Assembly: GCA_947593275.1 (NCBI GenBank)
Contig: CANQDN010000017.1
Location: 1 to 13,991, forward strand
Source: an uncultured Bacilli bacterium
GTDB taxonomy: Bacteria > Bacillota_I > Bacilli_A > RF39 > UBA660
DNA: 13,991 nt
Direction: 5' to 3'
Shown: positions 1 through 6,430 of the stretch, one piece after another
Layout of the letters: every line of letters begins with the position of its first letter
Numbering within the stretch: the first letter of the stretch is position 1
The notes under the pieces: generated by a model
Databases searched by the model: none
What the model was told of the DNA's origin: nothing
What the model saw: only the letters and a program-made list of their open reading frames with translations
Made by a program: the position numbers and the translations under genes

Positions 1-386
1 GCCTAACCCTGGGCGCTGATGATTACTTAACTAAACCATTTTCCACGAAAGAACTAATCGCTCGTGTAAAAAAAATTCTCTTAAGAACTAAAAAAGAAAA
101 CATAATTAAAATAAAAAATCTTACCTTTGATTTAACCACTATGACCATCAAAAAGAATAACAAACCCCTAGAACTAACCGCCATAGAACTTCACCTATTA
201 CAACTCTTATTATTAAATCGTGGCCAAATAGTAACTAGAAATACTATACTTGATATGATATGGGAAATCACAGGCAATGATGTCGATGATCATACAATCA
301 CAGTCTATATTAAAAGAATTAAAGACAAACTTAACACTGACATAATAACCACTATAAAAGGATTGGGGTATCGTATTGATGCATAA
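1..386 (+). CDS. Response regulator, OmpR/PhoB family (5' end cut off by window)
   Basis: The reading frame is open from the window edge (first full codon at position 3) to the TAA at 384-386, so the gene enters from upstream; an internal ATG at 141 is not the real start. The first visible residues, GADDYLTKPF, are the end of a receiver domain (the conserved K-P-F after beta strand 5). After a short linker comes a winged-helix DNA-binding domain, with the LTAIELHLLQLLLLNRGQ stretch, the recognition-helix region DDHTITVYIKRIKDKL and the closing GLGYRI typical of OmpR/PhoB regulators. The phosphorylated aspartate lies outside the window. Its last codons overlap the start of the histidine kinase gene, so the two are one operon. 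It is expected to bind DNA when phosphorylated by that kinase. Its targets are unknown; the ABC transporter at 4609-7335 is a possible but unproven one. Confidence 0.93.
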   Translation, partial: LTLGADDYLTKPFSTKELIARVKKILLRTKKENIIKIKNLTFDLTTMTIKKNNKPLELTAIELHLLQLLLLNRGQIVTRNTILDMIWEITGNDVDDHTITVYIKRIKDKLNTDIITTIKGLGYRIDA

Positions 387-1578
387 CTTTAAAAAAACAT
401 TTATAACAAGTCTAATTATTTCTACTATTTTTATTTTAACTCTTCTTTCTTTAAATAAACTAACCTACTACACTTATCTAAAAAACTATAACACCAAACT
501 AAACTCAATCGCTACTAATCTAAAAACAAAATATCCCAATATAAACACTAATACTATTTTAGAAATAATTAATAGTGAGTCTCCATCTTCTAATCTTTTT
601 AAAGAATTTAGTTATGACTTAAAAAAAGATGATCTAATCTCCGAAAATAACTCTCTATATCTTAAATATTCTCTAATAGAACTTGCTATTTTACTTCTTT
701 TTGCAAGTCTTTTAATACTCCTTTATTTAAGATATAATCACAAAAAGAATAAAGAAATAAAAGAAATAATTACTCTAATAGATCGCATAAATAACCATGA
801 TTATAATCTAGAATTAGATAAAATGACGGAAGGCGAACTATCTGTATTAAAAAGCGCTATTTATAAAATAACTCTAACTTTAAGAGAAGAAACTGATAAT
901 ACTTTAAAAGATAAACTAGAATTAAAAAAATCTTTAGAAGATATTTCTCATCAAATAAAAACCCCTTTAACATCTCTGTTAATTTATTTAGATAACTTAA
1001 AAGATAACCCCAACTTAACTAACCAAGAAAAACTATCTTATCTCCATAAAATGCACCATGATATTTATAACCTAAAGTTTCTTATTGAATCTTTATTAAA
1101 ACTCTCTAAATTTGATGTAAACGCCATAACCTTTAAAAGATCTACAACCTCTTTAAAATCCATAATCGAAGAATCTATAACTAACGTCTCTAGTTTATCA
1201 GACTTAAAAAATATTAATATCACTTTAAAAGGCAACCTAAATACTGAAATAATCTGTGATAAAAATTGGCAAATCGAAGCTTTAACTAACATCCTAAAAA
1301 ATGCTATAGAGCACTCCATTCCCAATGAAATAGTCGAAATAAATTGTTCTAATAATAAAATATATACTTCTCTTATTATAACTAATAAAGGTAGTACTAT
1401 TAGTAAAAAAGACTTAAAAAACATTTTCCAAAGGTTTTATAAACGCGCCAATTCTAAAGAAGACAGTATTGGTATAGGCCTTGCTTTAGCTAAATCAATA
1501 ATCGAAGAAGATAATGGCAAAATATCTGTAACCTCAAATAACAACCTCACTAGTTTTATTATCAAATACTATAAATAA
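379..1578 (+). CDS. Membrane sensor histidine kinase, partner of the upstream response regulator
   Basis: A 399-residue two-component sensor kinase. Membrane segments lie at about residues 9-28 and 100-118, enclosing a short outer domain of roughly 70 residues. A linker leads to the dimerisation domain with the H-box SHQIKTPLTSL, whose histidine (about residue 191) is the predicted phosphorylation site. The ATPase domain has an N-box (EALTNILKNAIEHS, about 300-313), a relaxed G1 region (TNKGSTISKKDL, lacking the classical DxGxG), an F-box (IFQRFYKR) and a G2 box (GIGLALAKSII). The ATG at 379 overlaps the regulator's stop codon, so translation is probably coupled; a TTG one codon upstream at 376 could also be read as a start. 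The H-box and ITNKGS/FQRFYKR style resemble Firmicute kinases linked to cell-envelope or peptide sensing. The signal cannot be told from sequence. CTA leucine codons are common. Confidence 0.94.
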   Translation: MHNFKKTFITSLIISTIFILTLLSLNKLTYYTYLKNYNTKLNSIATNLKTKYPNINTNTILEIINSESPSSNLFKEFSYDLKKDDLISENNSLYLKYSLIELAILLLFASLLILLYLRYNHKKNKEIKEIITLIDRINNHDYNLELDKMTEGELSVLKSAIYKITLTLREETDNTLKDKLELKKSLEDISHQIKTPLTSLLIYLDNLKDNPNLTNQEKLSYLHKMHHDIYNLKFLIESLLKLSKFDVNAITFKRSTTSLKSIIEESITNVSSLSDLKNINITLKGNLNTEIICDKNWQIEALTNILKNAIEHSIPNEIVEINCSNNKIYTSLIITNKGSTISKKDLKNIFQRFYKRANSKEDSIGIGLALAKSIIEEDNGKISVTSNNNLTSFIIKYYK

Positions 1579-1589
1579 TAATTTATCTA

Positions 1590-1598
1590 TGATATAAT
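1590..1598 (+). promoter_or_regulatory. Extended -10 promoter of the XRE gene
   Basis: TGATATAAT: a TGN extension followed by a perfect TATAAT at 1593-1598. There is no convincing -35 box 16-18 bp upstream (about 1570-1575 reads TATAAA). Transcription would begin near 1605, only about 16 nt before the ATG at 1621, with the GGAG ribosome site at 1608-1611 almost at the 5' end. The box lies 12 nt after the histidine kinase stop codon. Confidence 0.6.
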
Positions 1599-1620
1599 TT
1601 GTTAAACGGAGTTGATAAAC

Positions 1621-2703
1621 ATGAATAAAGAAAAAATAGGCCAATTTATTAAACAACTTCGGGAAGAAAAAGGCTTAACTCAAGAAGAACTTGCAAGTAA
1701 AATCTATATTTCTAGATCTACTTTATCTCACATAGAATTAGGTCATATATTTCCAAGCCATGATAAAATTATTTCTCTATCTAAAGAATTAAATGTAAGT
1801 GTAATGGAATTATATACTGCCCAAAAATTAGATAATCCCAATGAAGCAACTCCCGAATTTTATAATTATCTTAAACATTTAAACACTAAATTAAAAAAAT
1901 GTATATTTACAATTATATCAATTATTATCATATTTATAATTACTTTTTTATTTTATTATTTTATAACTTCTTATAATACTATTAAAATGTATAAAATAAC
2001 CGGTGAATCTAATAATTTTGCTATTAATATTGGTTCTTTATTTATTAATAAAGATAAAATAATTTTAACCCTTGCAGTAAAGTCTAATAATAATTCTTCA
2101 ATAAAAGGTTTAAATTTAAAATATAATAAAAACAACTCTTCTAAATTACTTGCTACCACTACATCTTCTTATATTTATCTTGAAGATAAAAATGGTTACA
2201 ATGAATATTTTAATTATAAAGATCTTATAAAAATGAACGGAAACTTTTCTTTAGAAATTGTAACAGATACAAATAAAGAAACAATAAAATTATATTTAGA
2301 ACAAGAATATACCAATAAAAATTTATTCTCAAAAGAAACTCTTTCTATAAGTAATGAAAGTAATTCTATTAAAGAAGAACCTTTAAATATTCCTGATAAT
2401 ATTATTAAAAAATTTAAAAATAACAATGGTATATATACTTATAATATCAAAGAAAAATCTAAAGAAATTGATCTATATTATTATAAAACTACCGGTTTAT
2501 TTGTTGTAAATGAAATAGAAGGTAAAACTGTAACAGAGTGGTTATTTTTAATAGGAACCACTAATCTCCATTATAGTAAAAGCGAAAATAAAAAGCTCTT
2601 AGATTCCTTTAATATTGATATTAAAAACATGAATTACCAAGAATCAAAATTATATGATTATTTTAAAATAAATTATTTTGATAAATATCTGAGTGTTAGT
2701 TAA
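1621..2703 (+). CDS. Bitopic membrane protein with N-terminal XRE-type HTH domain
   Basis: A 360-residue protein. Residues about 4-64 form a Cro/C1-type (XRE) helix-turn-helix, with TQEELASKIYISRSTLSHIE as the helix-turn-helix core. Residues about 94-115 are a single strongly hydrophobic span (CIFTIISIIIIFIITFLFYY). About 240 residues follow outside the membrane, rich in Asn, Lys, Ser and Tyr, with no recognised domain. A cytoplasmic DNA-binding head plus one span plus an outer domain suggests a one-component membrane-bound regulator. RodZ has the same order, but RodZ-specific features were not recognised. The ATG at 1621 is chosen because GGAG at 1608-1611 is 9 nt upstream; an in-frame TTG at 1612 abuts that site and is too close. 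It follows the two-component pair with its own promoter and no terminator between. Leucine is mostly TTA, unlike the CTA-rich kinase. Confidence 0.85.
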   Translation: MNKEKIGQFIKQLREEKGLTQEELASKIYISRSTLSHIELGHIFPSHDKIISLSKELNVSVMELYTAQKLDNPNEATPEFYNYLKHLNTKLKKCIFTIISIIIIFIITFLFYYFITSYNTIKMYKITGESNNFAINIGSLFINKDKIILTLAVKSNNNSSIKGLNLKYNKNNSSKLLATTTSSYIYLEDKNGYNEYFNYKDLIKMNGNFSLEIVTDTNKETIKLYLEQEYTNKNLFSKETLSISNESNSIKEEPLNIPDNIIKKFKNNNGIYTYNIKEKSKEIDLYYYKTTGLFVVNEIEGKTVTEWLFLIGTTNLHYSKSENKKLLDSFNIDIKNMNYQESKLYDYFKINYFDKYLSVS

Positions 2704-2712
2704 AACTATTTT

Positions 2713-2740
2713 TTGTTCATATTTTTACCATTGTTCATGT
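2713..2740 (+). repeat. Short direct repeat, possible operator
   Basis: TTGTTCATAT at 2713-2722 and TTGTTCATGT at 2731-2740 match in 9 of 10 positions and are 18 bp apart start to start. They sit between the XRE gene and the -10 box at 2775-2780, where an upstream-binding regulator could act. The XRE protein encoded just upstream is an obvious candidate binder, but this is inference. In such AT-rich DNA a chance repeat is possible. Confidence 0.35.
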
Positions 2741-2771
2741 TAAATTATTGAGCGTGACATTTTAAAAAAAG

Positions 2772-2780
2772 TGTTATATT
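2772..2780 (+). promoter_or_regulatory. Extended -10 promoter of the small membrane protein gene
   Basis: TGTTATATT: TGN extension plus TATATT at 2775-2780. A GTGACA at 2754-2759 resembles a -35 box, but its spacing is only 15 bp. Predicted start of transcription is near 2787, about 22 nt before the ATG at 2809. Confidence 0.5.
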
Positions 2781-2808
2781 ATTTTTTCCAGAAGAAAGGA
2801 GAAATAAT

Positions 2809-3222
2809 ATGCCGAGAAAAACTAAGATATGTTTTCTTATTTTAGCCCTTTTAGTTATATCTTTACTTTTTAAAGTAGAACTAAAATTAAAAACAGCTAA
2901 TGAAGTTCCAAAATTATCTAATAATAGTTCAGTTAAAGAAAACAAAACATCAAAGCTAAAATATTTAAATTCTAAATATTCCCTTGATGATATGTATAAT
3001 TTAATTTCTAACCGTGAAATCCCCGATGATGATGAATTTTATGATATTCTTTTAAATTGGTTTGACTATTATTCTGAAGATAATTTGTTTATTAATTCTT
3101 TTGGTGAAAAATTTAATAAAGATGAATATCAAAAGATTAAAAATGCCTTTTCTGATAATACTCTTAAAGTTTTATTAGTAAATGTTAAAAAATCATGGTT
3201 TATACCAGTTTTAGATAAATAA
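2809..3222 (+). CDS. Small membrane-anchored protein of unknown function
   Basis: A 137-residue protein of no family I recognise. It starts with a positive MPRKTK, then a hydrophobic segment at about residues 7-21 (ICFLILALLVISLLF). There is no lipobox cysteine and no clear signal-peptidase site, so it is probably an N-terminally anchored extracytoplasmic protein. The mature part has a Lys/Asn/Ser-rich linker (about 22-55), then a predicted helical acidic region (SLDDMYNLI, PDDDEFYDILLNWFDYYSEDN) and a hydrophobic C-terminal stretch (LKVLLVNVKKSWFIPVLDK). The start is supported by a strong GAAAGGAG ribosome site ending 7 nt before the ATG. It has its own predicted promoter and follows the membrane-bound XRE regulator in the same direction, so it may be its target or partner; that is inference from position. 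Codon use is TTA-rich like the XRE gene. Confidence 0.75.
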   Translation: MPRKTKICFLILALLVISLLFKVELKLKTANEVPKLSNNSSVKENKTSKLKYLNSKYSLDDMYNLISNREIPDDDEFYDILLNWFDYYSEDNLFINSFGEKFNKDEYQKIKNAFSDNTLKVLLVNVKKSWFIPVLDK

Positions 3223-3273
3223 TGTTAAATATTGTAAAGAAATTTAAAAAATACCCAAATAATAATTTATTTA

Positions 3274-3282
3274 TGATATACT
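3274..3282 (+). promoter_or_regulatory. Extended -10 promoter of the flavin-reductase-like gene
   Basis: TGATATACT: TGN extension plus TATACT at 3277-3282, with no -35 box at the right distance. Positions 3261-3280 match 1577-1596 (the XRE promoter) at 19 of 20 bases. Transcription would start near 3289, about 18 nt before the ATG at 3307. Confidence 0.55.
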
Positions 3283-3306
3283 TAAATTAGAAAAGGAATG
3301 ATTTAA

Positions 3307-3873
3307 ATGAAAAAGAATATTAAAACTACTGAAGCAATTTTCCCTATGCCTGTCTTAATGATTGCTACTTTTAACGAAGATAACACCGTTGATGTTATGA
3401 ATGCTGCCTGGGGTACTATGCTTGATCGTGATATGGTAATACTAAACCTCACTGAAACCCATAAAACTGTTAAAAACATTAAAGAAAGAAAAGCTTTTAC
3501 TATAAGCCTAGCCGATAGTAAACACGTAAAAGAAGCTGATTATTTTGGTATGACTTCTGGTAATACTACACCCGATAAATTCGCCAAAAGTGGTCTTACC
3601 TATACTAAATCCGAACTAGTAGATGCTCCAATTATTAATGAATTTCCAATCTGTATGGAATGCACATTTATTGAATATCAAAATGGTGAATATGGCTGTG
3701 GAGTAATCGGTAAAATAGTGAATGTTAGTGCCGAAGAAAGCATCATGACCAATAATAATGTTGATATAAATCTATTAGACGCGATAGCTTTTGATCCCTA
3801 TACTCATGGTTATTATAAAGTAAATACCAAAGTAGGAAACGCCTTTAAAGACGGATTAAGTTTAAAAAAATAA
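3307..3873 (+). CDS. Flavin reductase family protein (FMN-binding split barrel)
   Basis: A 188-residue soluble protein with the layout and length of the flavin reductase-like split-barrel family, which binds FMN and typically reduces flavin or acts as a small NAD(P)H-dependent flavoprotein. Visible family features are the N-terminal FPMPVLMIAT strand, the NAAWGTM motif (about 32-38), THKTVKNI (about 51-58), KAFTISL (about 62-68) and the following DYFGMTSG loop. The substrate and physiological partner cannot be told. AGGA about 9 nt before the ATG supports the start; an ATG at 3298 runs into a stop after two codons. The gene has its own promoter and ends in a terminator-like hairpin, so it is probably a single-gene unit. 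Confidence 0.88.
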   Translation: MKKNIKTTEAIFPMPVLMIATFNEDNTVDVMNAAWGTMLDRDMVILNLTETHKTVKNIKERKAFTISLADSKHVKEADYFGMTSGNTTPDKFAKSGLTYTKSELVDAPIINEFPICMECTFIEYQNGEYGCGVIGKIVNVSAEESIMTNNNVDINLLDAIAFDPYTHGYYKVNTKVGNAFKDGLSLKK

Positions 3874-3896
3874 AGATTACTTAGTTAATCTTTTTT
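3872..3896 (+). terminator. Rho-independent terminator-like hairpin after the flavin reductase gene
   Basis: AAAGATTA (3872-3879) and TAATCTTT (3886-3893) form an 8-bp stem with a 6-nt loop, and the T-run continues to 3896. The stem begins inside the stop codon. It is A-U rich, so it may leak; no clear promoter lies between it and the next gene at 3912. Confidence 0.65.
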
Positions 3897-3911
3897 AAAA
3901 AAGAGGTTCAT

Positions 3912-4550
3912 ATGAAAAAGAAACTACTAATTATAAGCATTCTATTAATAATTCTATCTATCTATTTATTATATTATTTTAATATTATTCCCCATTCTAA
4001 ATATACCAATAAAACCTTTAATATTCCTGATTATATTAGTAATATAGATAAAGATAATGATGGCATTGATGATCAAACAGACATTCTAAATAGTGCTAAA
4101 TCCTATCTTTCCACTAAACCTAAATATAAAAGCAAATATTATGGAACTGGCTATCCCGACGATAACTATGGTGTTTGCACTGATGTTGTCGCATTCGCTC
4201 TTCTTGGCGCTGGTTATGACATAAAAGAACTATTAAACGAAGACATCAAAAATAATCCTGATGTTTATAACCTCGAAGTTATCGACAAAAATATTGATTT
4301 TAGACGCGTAAATAATTTAAAAACCTACTTTGATAGAAACACTACAAGTCTAACTTTAAACCCCAAAGAAATCGATAAATGGCAAGGTGGCGACATTGTA
4401 GTTTTTACTAAACATATTGCGATTATCTCCGAACATCGAAATCGAAAAGGCATTCCTTTTATTTATCATCATGCGAGTGCTAATCAAAAAGAATATGAAC
4501 AAGATGTCTTAACAAACTACAAAATAGTCGGTCACTATCGTATATCCTAA
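3912..4550 (+). CDS. Membrane-anchored DUF1287 protein (NlpC/P60-like fold, cell-envelope)
   Basis: A 212-residue protein with an N-terminal membrane segment (about 4-24) and an extracytoplasmic DUF1287 domain. Family signatures are YGVCTDVVAFAL (Cys about 89), NIDFRRVNNLKTYF, WQGGDIVVF, KHIAIIS (His about 168), an IYHHA segment (His 186-187) and the closing IVGHYRI. Cys and His placed this way match the papain-like NlpC/P60-type catalytic arrangement, so action on peptidoglycan peptides is plausible, but DUF1287 activity is not established to my knowledge. Just before the domain, DKDNDGIDD (about 46-54) resembles a calcium-binding DxDxDG loop. AGAGG 5 nt before the ATG supports the start. 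No promoter was found in the 38-nt gap after the flavin reductase gene, so it may depend on readthrough of the hairpin there. Confidence 0.85.
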   Translation: MKKKLLIISILLIILSIYLLYYFNIIPHSKYTNKTFNIPDYISNIDKDNDGIDDQTDILNSAKSYLSTKPKYKSKYYGTGYPDDNYGVCTDVVAFALLGAGYDIKELLNEDIKNNPDVYNLEVIDKNIDFRRVNNLKTYFDRNTTSLTLNPKEIDKWQGGDIVVFTKHIAIISEHRNRKGIPFIYHHASANQKEYEQDVLTNYKIVGHYRIS

Positions 4551-4578
4551 ATATTTAATAGATTTTTGAGTTAATATA

Positions 4579-4592
4579 TGTTATATTATAAT
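4579..4592 (+). promoter_or_regulatory. Promoter of the ABC transporter operon
   Basis: TGTTATATT at 4579-4587 is a TGN-extended -10 box. An overlapping TATAAT at 4587-4592 pairs with TTGAGT at 4566-4571 at a 15-bp spacing, but transcription from it would start inside the AAAGGAG ribosome site (4593-4599). The first -10 is therefore preferred. No terminator was seen between the upstream gene and this site. Confidence 0.45.
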
Positions 4593-4608
4593 AAAGGAGT
4601 GAGTTTTT

Positions 4609-5283
4609 ATGAATCTCGAAAATATAACTAAAACTTATAATTTAAAAAATGAACAAATAACCGCCCTAAATAACCTAACGTATAAATTCGAAAAAGGTAA
4701 ACTATACGCTATAATGGGTCACAGTGGTTCAGGTAAATCAACTTTAATTAAGATTATGGGCTTAATTGAAAAACCAACCAGTGGCAAATACACCATTAAT
4801 AATACTGATATATCCACTTTAAATGATAAAGAATTATCTTTACTTCGGATGAAACATATCGGTTTTATCTTTCAAGAATTTTATCTAAATGATCATCTAA
4901 AAGCTTATGAAAATGTAATTCTCCCTATGTTAATTAATCCTGAAATACCCAAAAATGACCGTCAAAAAAGAGCTTTATCACTGCTTGAATTAGTAGGATT
5001 ACAGGAGCGAATCAACCATTTTCCTAAAGAACTATCCGGTGGTGAAAAACAAAGAATAGCCATGGCCAGAGCTCTCGCAAACGATCCTGAAATAATCCTC
5101 GCTGATGAACCAACAGGTAACTTAGATGAAGAAAATGAAACTATTATTTTTAATTATTTAAAAGAACTAAGCGAAAAAGGTAAATGTGTAATTGTAGTTA
5201 GTCATAGTGATAATGTCAAAAAATATGCTGATGAAATTTTAATAATCCAAAAAGGAAAATTAGAAACTCATGAAAATATCTGA
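4609..5283 (+). CDS. ABC transporter ATP-binding protein (MacB/LolD/FtsE-like)
   Basis: A 224-residue complete ATPase that powers the two permeases encoded next. All core motifs are present: Walker A GHSGSGKST (about 37-45), Q-loop FIFQEF (Gln 89), signature LSGGEKQ (142-148), Walker B IILADEPTGNLD (Asp 166, Glu 167) and switch His in VVSHS (199). The FQEFYLNDHLKAYENV and DEPTGNLD style belongs to the MacB/LolD-type group, which works with FtsX-like permeases in exporting peptides, lipoproteins or antibiotics, or in mechanotransmission. A strong AAAGGAG ends 9 nt before the ATG. The gene overlaps the first permease gene by 14 bp and ends in TGA, so the two proteins are probably translationally coupled. 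The substrate is unknown. Confidence 0.95.
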   Translation: MNLENITKTYNLKNEQITALNNLTYKFEKGKLYAIMGHSGSGKSTLIKIMGLIEKPTSGKYTINNTDISTLNDKELSLLRMKHIGFIFQEFYLNDHLKAYENVILPMLINPEIPKNDRQKRALSLLELVGLQERINHFPKELSGGEKQRIAMARALANDPEIILADEPTGNLDEENETIIFNYLKELSEKGKCVIVVSHSDNVKKYADEILIIQKGKLETHENI

Positions 5284-6430
5284 TATATTCTTTGTTATTA
5301 AACGTCGTTTCTTAGAAAAACGCAATATCATCTTCATGTTTGTATCTTGCTTTCTAATTTTTAGCTTACTAATAAGCTTAACTATTTATCACTATTTTAA
5401 TAACTATAAAAAAGATGAACTAACTAGAAATAGTTTCTATCGTACTATATCTGTAAGTAGTAGTATTACACCTCACGAAATAGAAGAAATTGTGAACCTA
5501 GATCACGTAATATATATTAAAAAAAGAAATCAAGGTACTCTTTCCTTAACAATGAAAAACTTCGCTAACTTTAAAGATGCTGATATTGATATTAAACCTT
5601 TATTAGATAAAAATGAACTTAAAATAATTAAAGGAAGACTACCCCAAAATGCTGATGAAGTAGTATGTGCAACAAAATTCTACCCCTATGAAATAGACGA
5701 AAGAAACGGCTTTAATCATAAATATTTTATTAAAGATAAAAACTTAATTGGCACATCTTTTACTATTAATTATGAAAATGTAACTAAAACTCTAAAAATA
5801 GTGGGCACATACGATTACTTTAAAGTGATGGATAGTATGAATACTTGTTATATAAATGAAGAATTATTTAATACTTTAGTTCCCATCGATCCTAAAAATG
5901 ATTATGATATAAAAATAGATAAAAATGAAAACGTTGAAGAAGTTGCAAGTATCCTCAAGAATATGGGTATAAACTATCATGTTCCCCAAACAAGTAATGG
6001 TGACATGGAAAGCTTAAAATATATTCCTATCTTTGCTTCCCTTCTAGCAACCCTAATATCTTATTTAGTAATTTATTATTTCATCAAAAAGAAAATTCGT
6101 TACCACATATCCGATTATGGCATCTTAAAAGCAACAGGTTACACTAATAAAGAAATATATAAAATAGAACTATTAGAAAACACTCTTATTTTTACTCTCT
6201 GTTTTATAATAACAACTATTATCTTTTTACTAGTCTATTATTATTTAATTAATATTCCTTATGTATCTTATTTCGTATTTACAAGTACTGAAAATTTAAG
6301 ACTTCCTCTAACTAGTTTCTTACTAACTTATTTAATTATATTTATATTAAATGTTATCTGTCTTAAATTTTTAATGAAATATCTAATAAACAATCGCAGT
6401 GTTTATGATTTATTGGAGGACAAACTATGA
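5270..6430 (+). CDS. ABC transporter permease, FtsX-like (first of two)
   Basis: A 386-residue FtsX/MacB-type permease. One membrane segment (about 20-40) precedes a roughly 210-residue extracytoplasmic domain with the KGRLPQNADEVV stretch typical of MacB-like periplasmic core domains. Three more segments follow at about 251-272, 305-327 and 346-366. Between segments two and three is the cytoplasmic coupling region YGILKATGYTNKEIYKIEL, the hallmark of FtsX domains. This is the full four-segment design. Its ATG lies inside the end of the ATPase gene (14-bp overlap), and the nearest GGA is about 13 nt upstream, so initiation probably relies on coupling. It ends in TGA within an ATGA junction with the next gene. 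It is predicted to form a heterodimer with the second permease. Confidence 0.9.
   Translation: MKISDIFFVIKRRFLEKRNIIFMFVSCFLIFSLLISLTIYHYFNNYKKDELTRNSFYRTISVSSSITPHEIEEIVNLDHVIYIKKRNQGTLSLTMKNFANFKDADIDIKPLLDKNELKIIKGRLPQNADEVVCATKFYPYEIDERNGFNHKYFIKDKNLIGTSFTINYENVTKTLKIVGTYDYFKVMDSMNTCYINEELFNTLVPIDPKNDYDIKIDKNENVEEVASILKNMGINYHVPQTSNGDMESLKYIPIFASLLATLISYLVIYYFIKKKIRYHISDYGILKATGYTNKEIYKIELLENTLIFTLCFIITTIIFLLVYYYLINIPYVSYFVFTSTENLRLPLTSFLLTYLIIFILNVICLKFLMKYLINNRSVYDLLEDKL

Noticed and set aside
141..386. ATG at 141 as the start of a short DNA-binding protein
   Set aside because: The same frame continues upstream to the window edge and encodes the end of a receiver domain, so the gene is a truncated full response regulator.
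1065..1424. Long open frame on the minus strand inside the histidine kinase gene
   Set aside because: It is antisense to a clearly conserved kinase domain and has no ribosome site or promoter; low GC content with few antisense stops explains it. The same applies to the minus-strand frames inside 1971-2426, 2745-2945, 9427-10050 and 10729-11016.
1612..1620. TTG at 1612 as the XRE gene start
   Set aside because: It directly abuts the GGAG at 1608-1611, leaving no spacing; the ATG at 1621 has proper spacing and begins the HTH domain normally.
4548..4557. Palindrome TAAATATTTA after the DUF1287 gene as a terminator
   Set aside because: It has no loop, only A-T pairs and no adjacent T-run; it is expected by chance in this composition.
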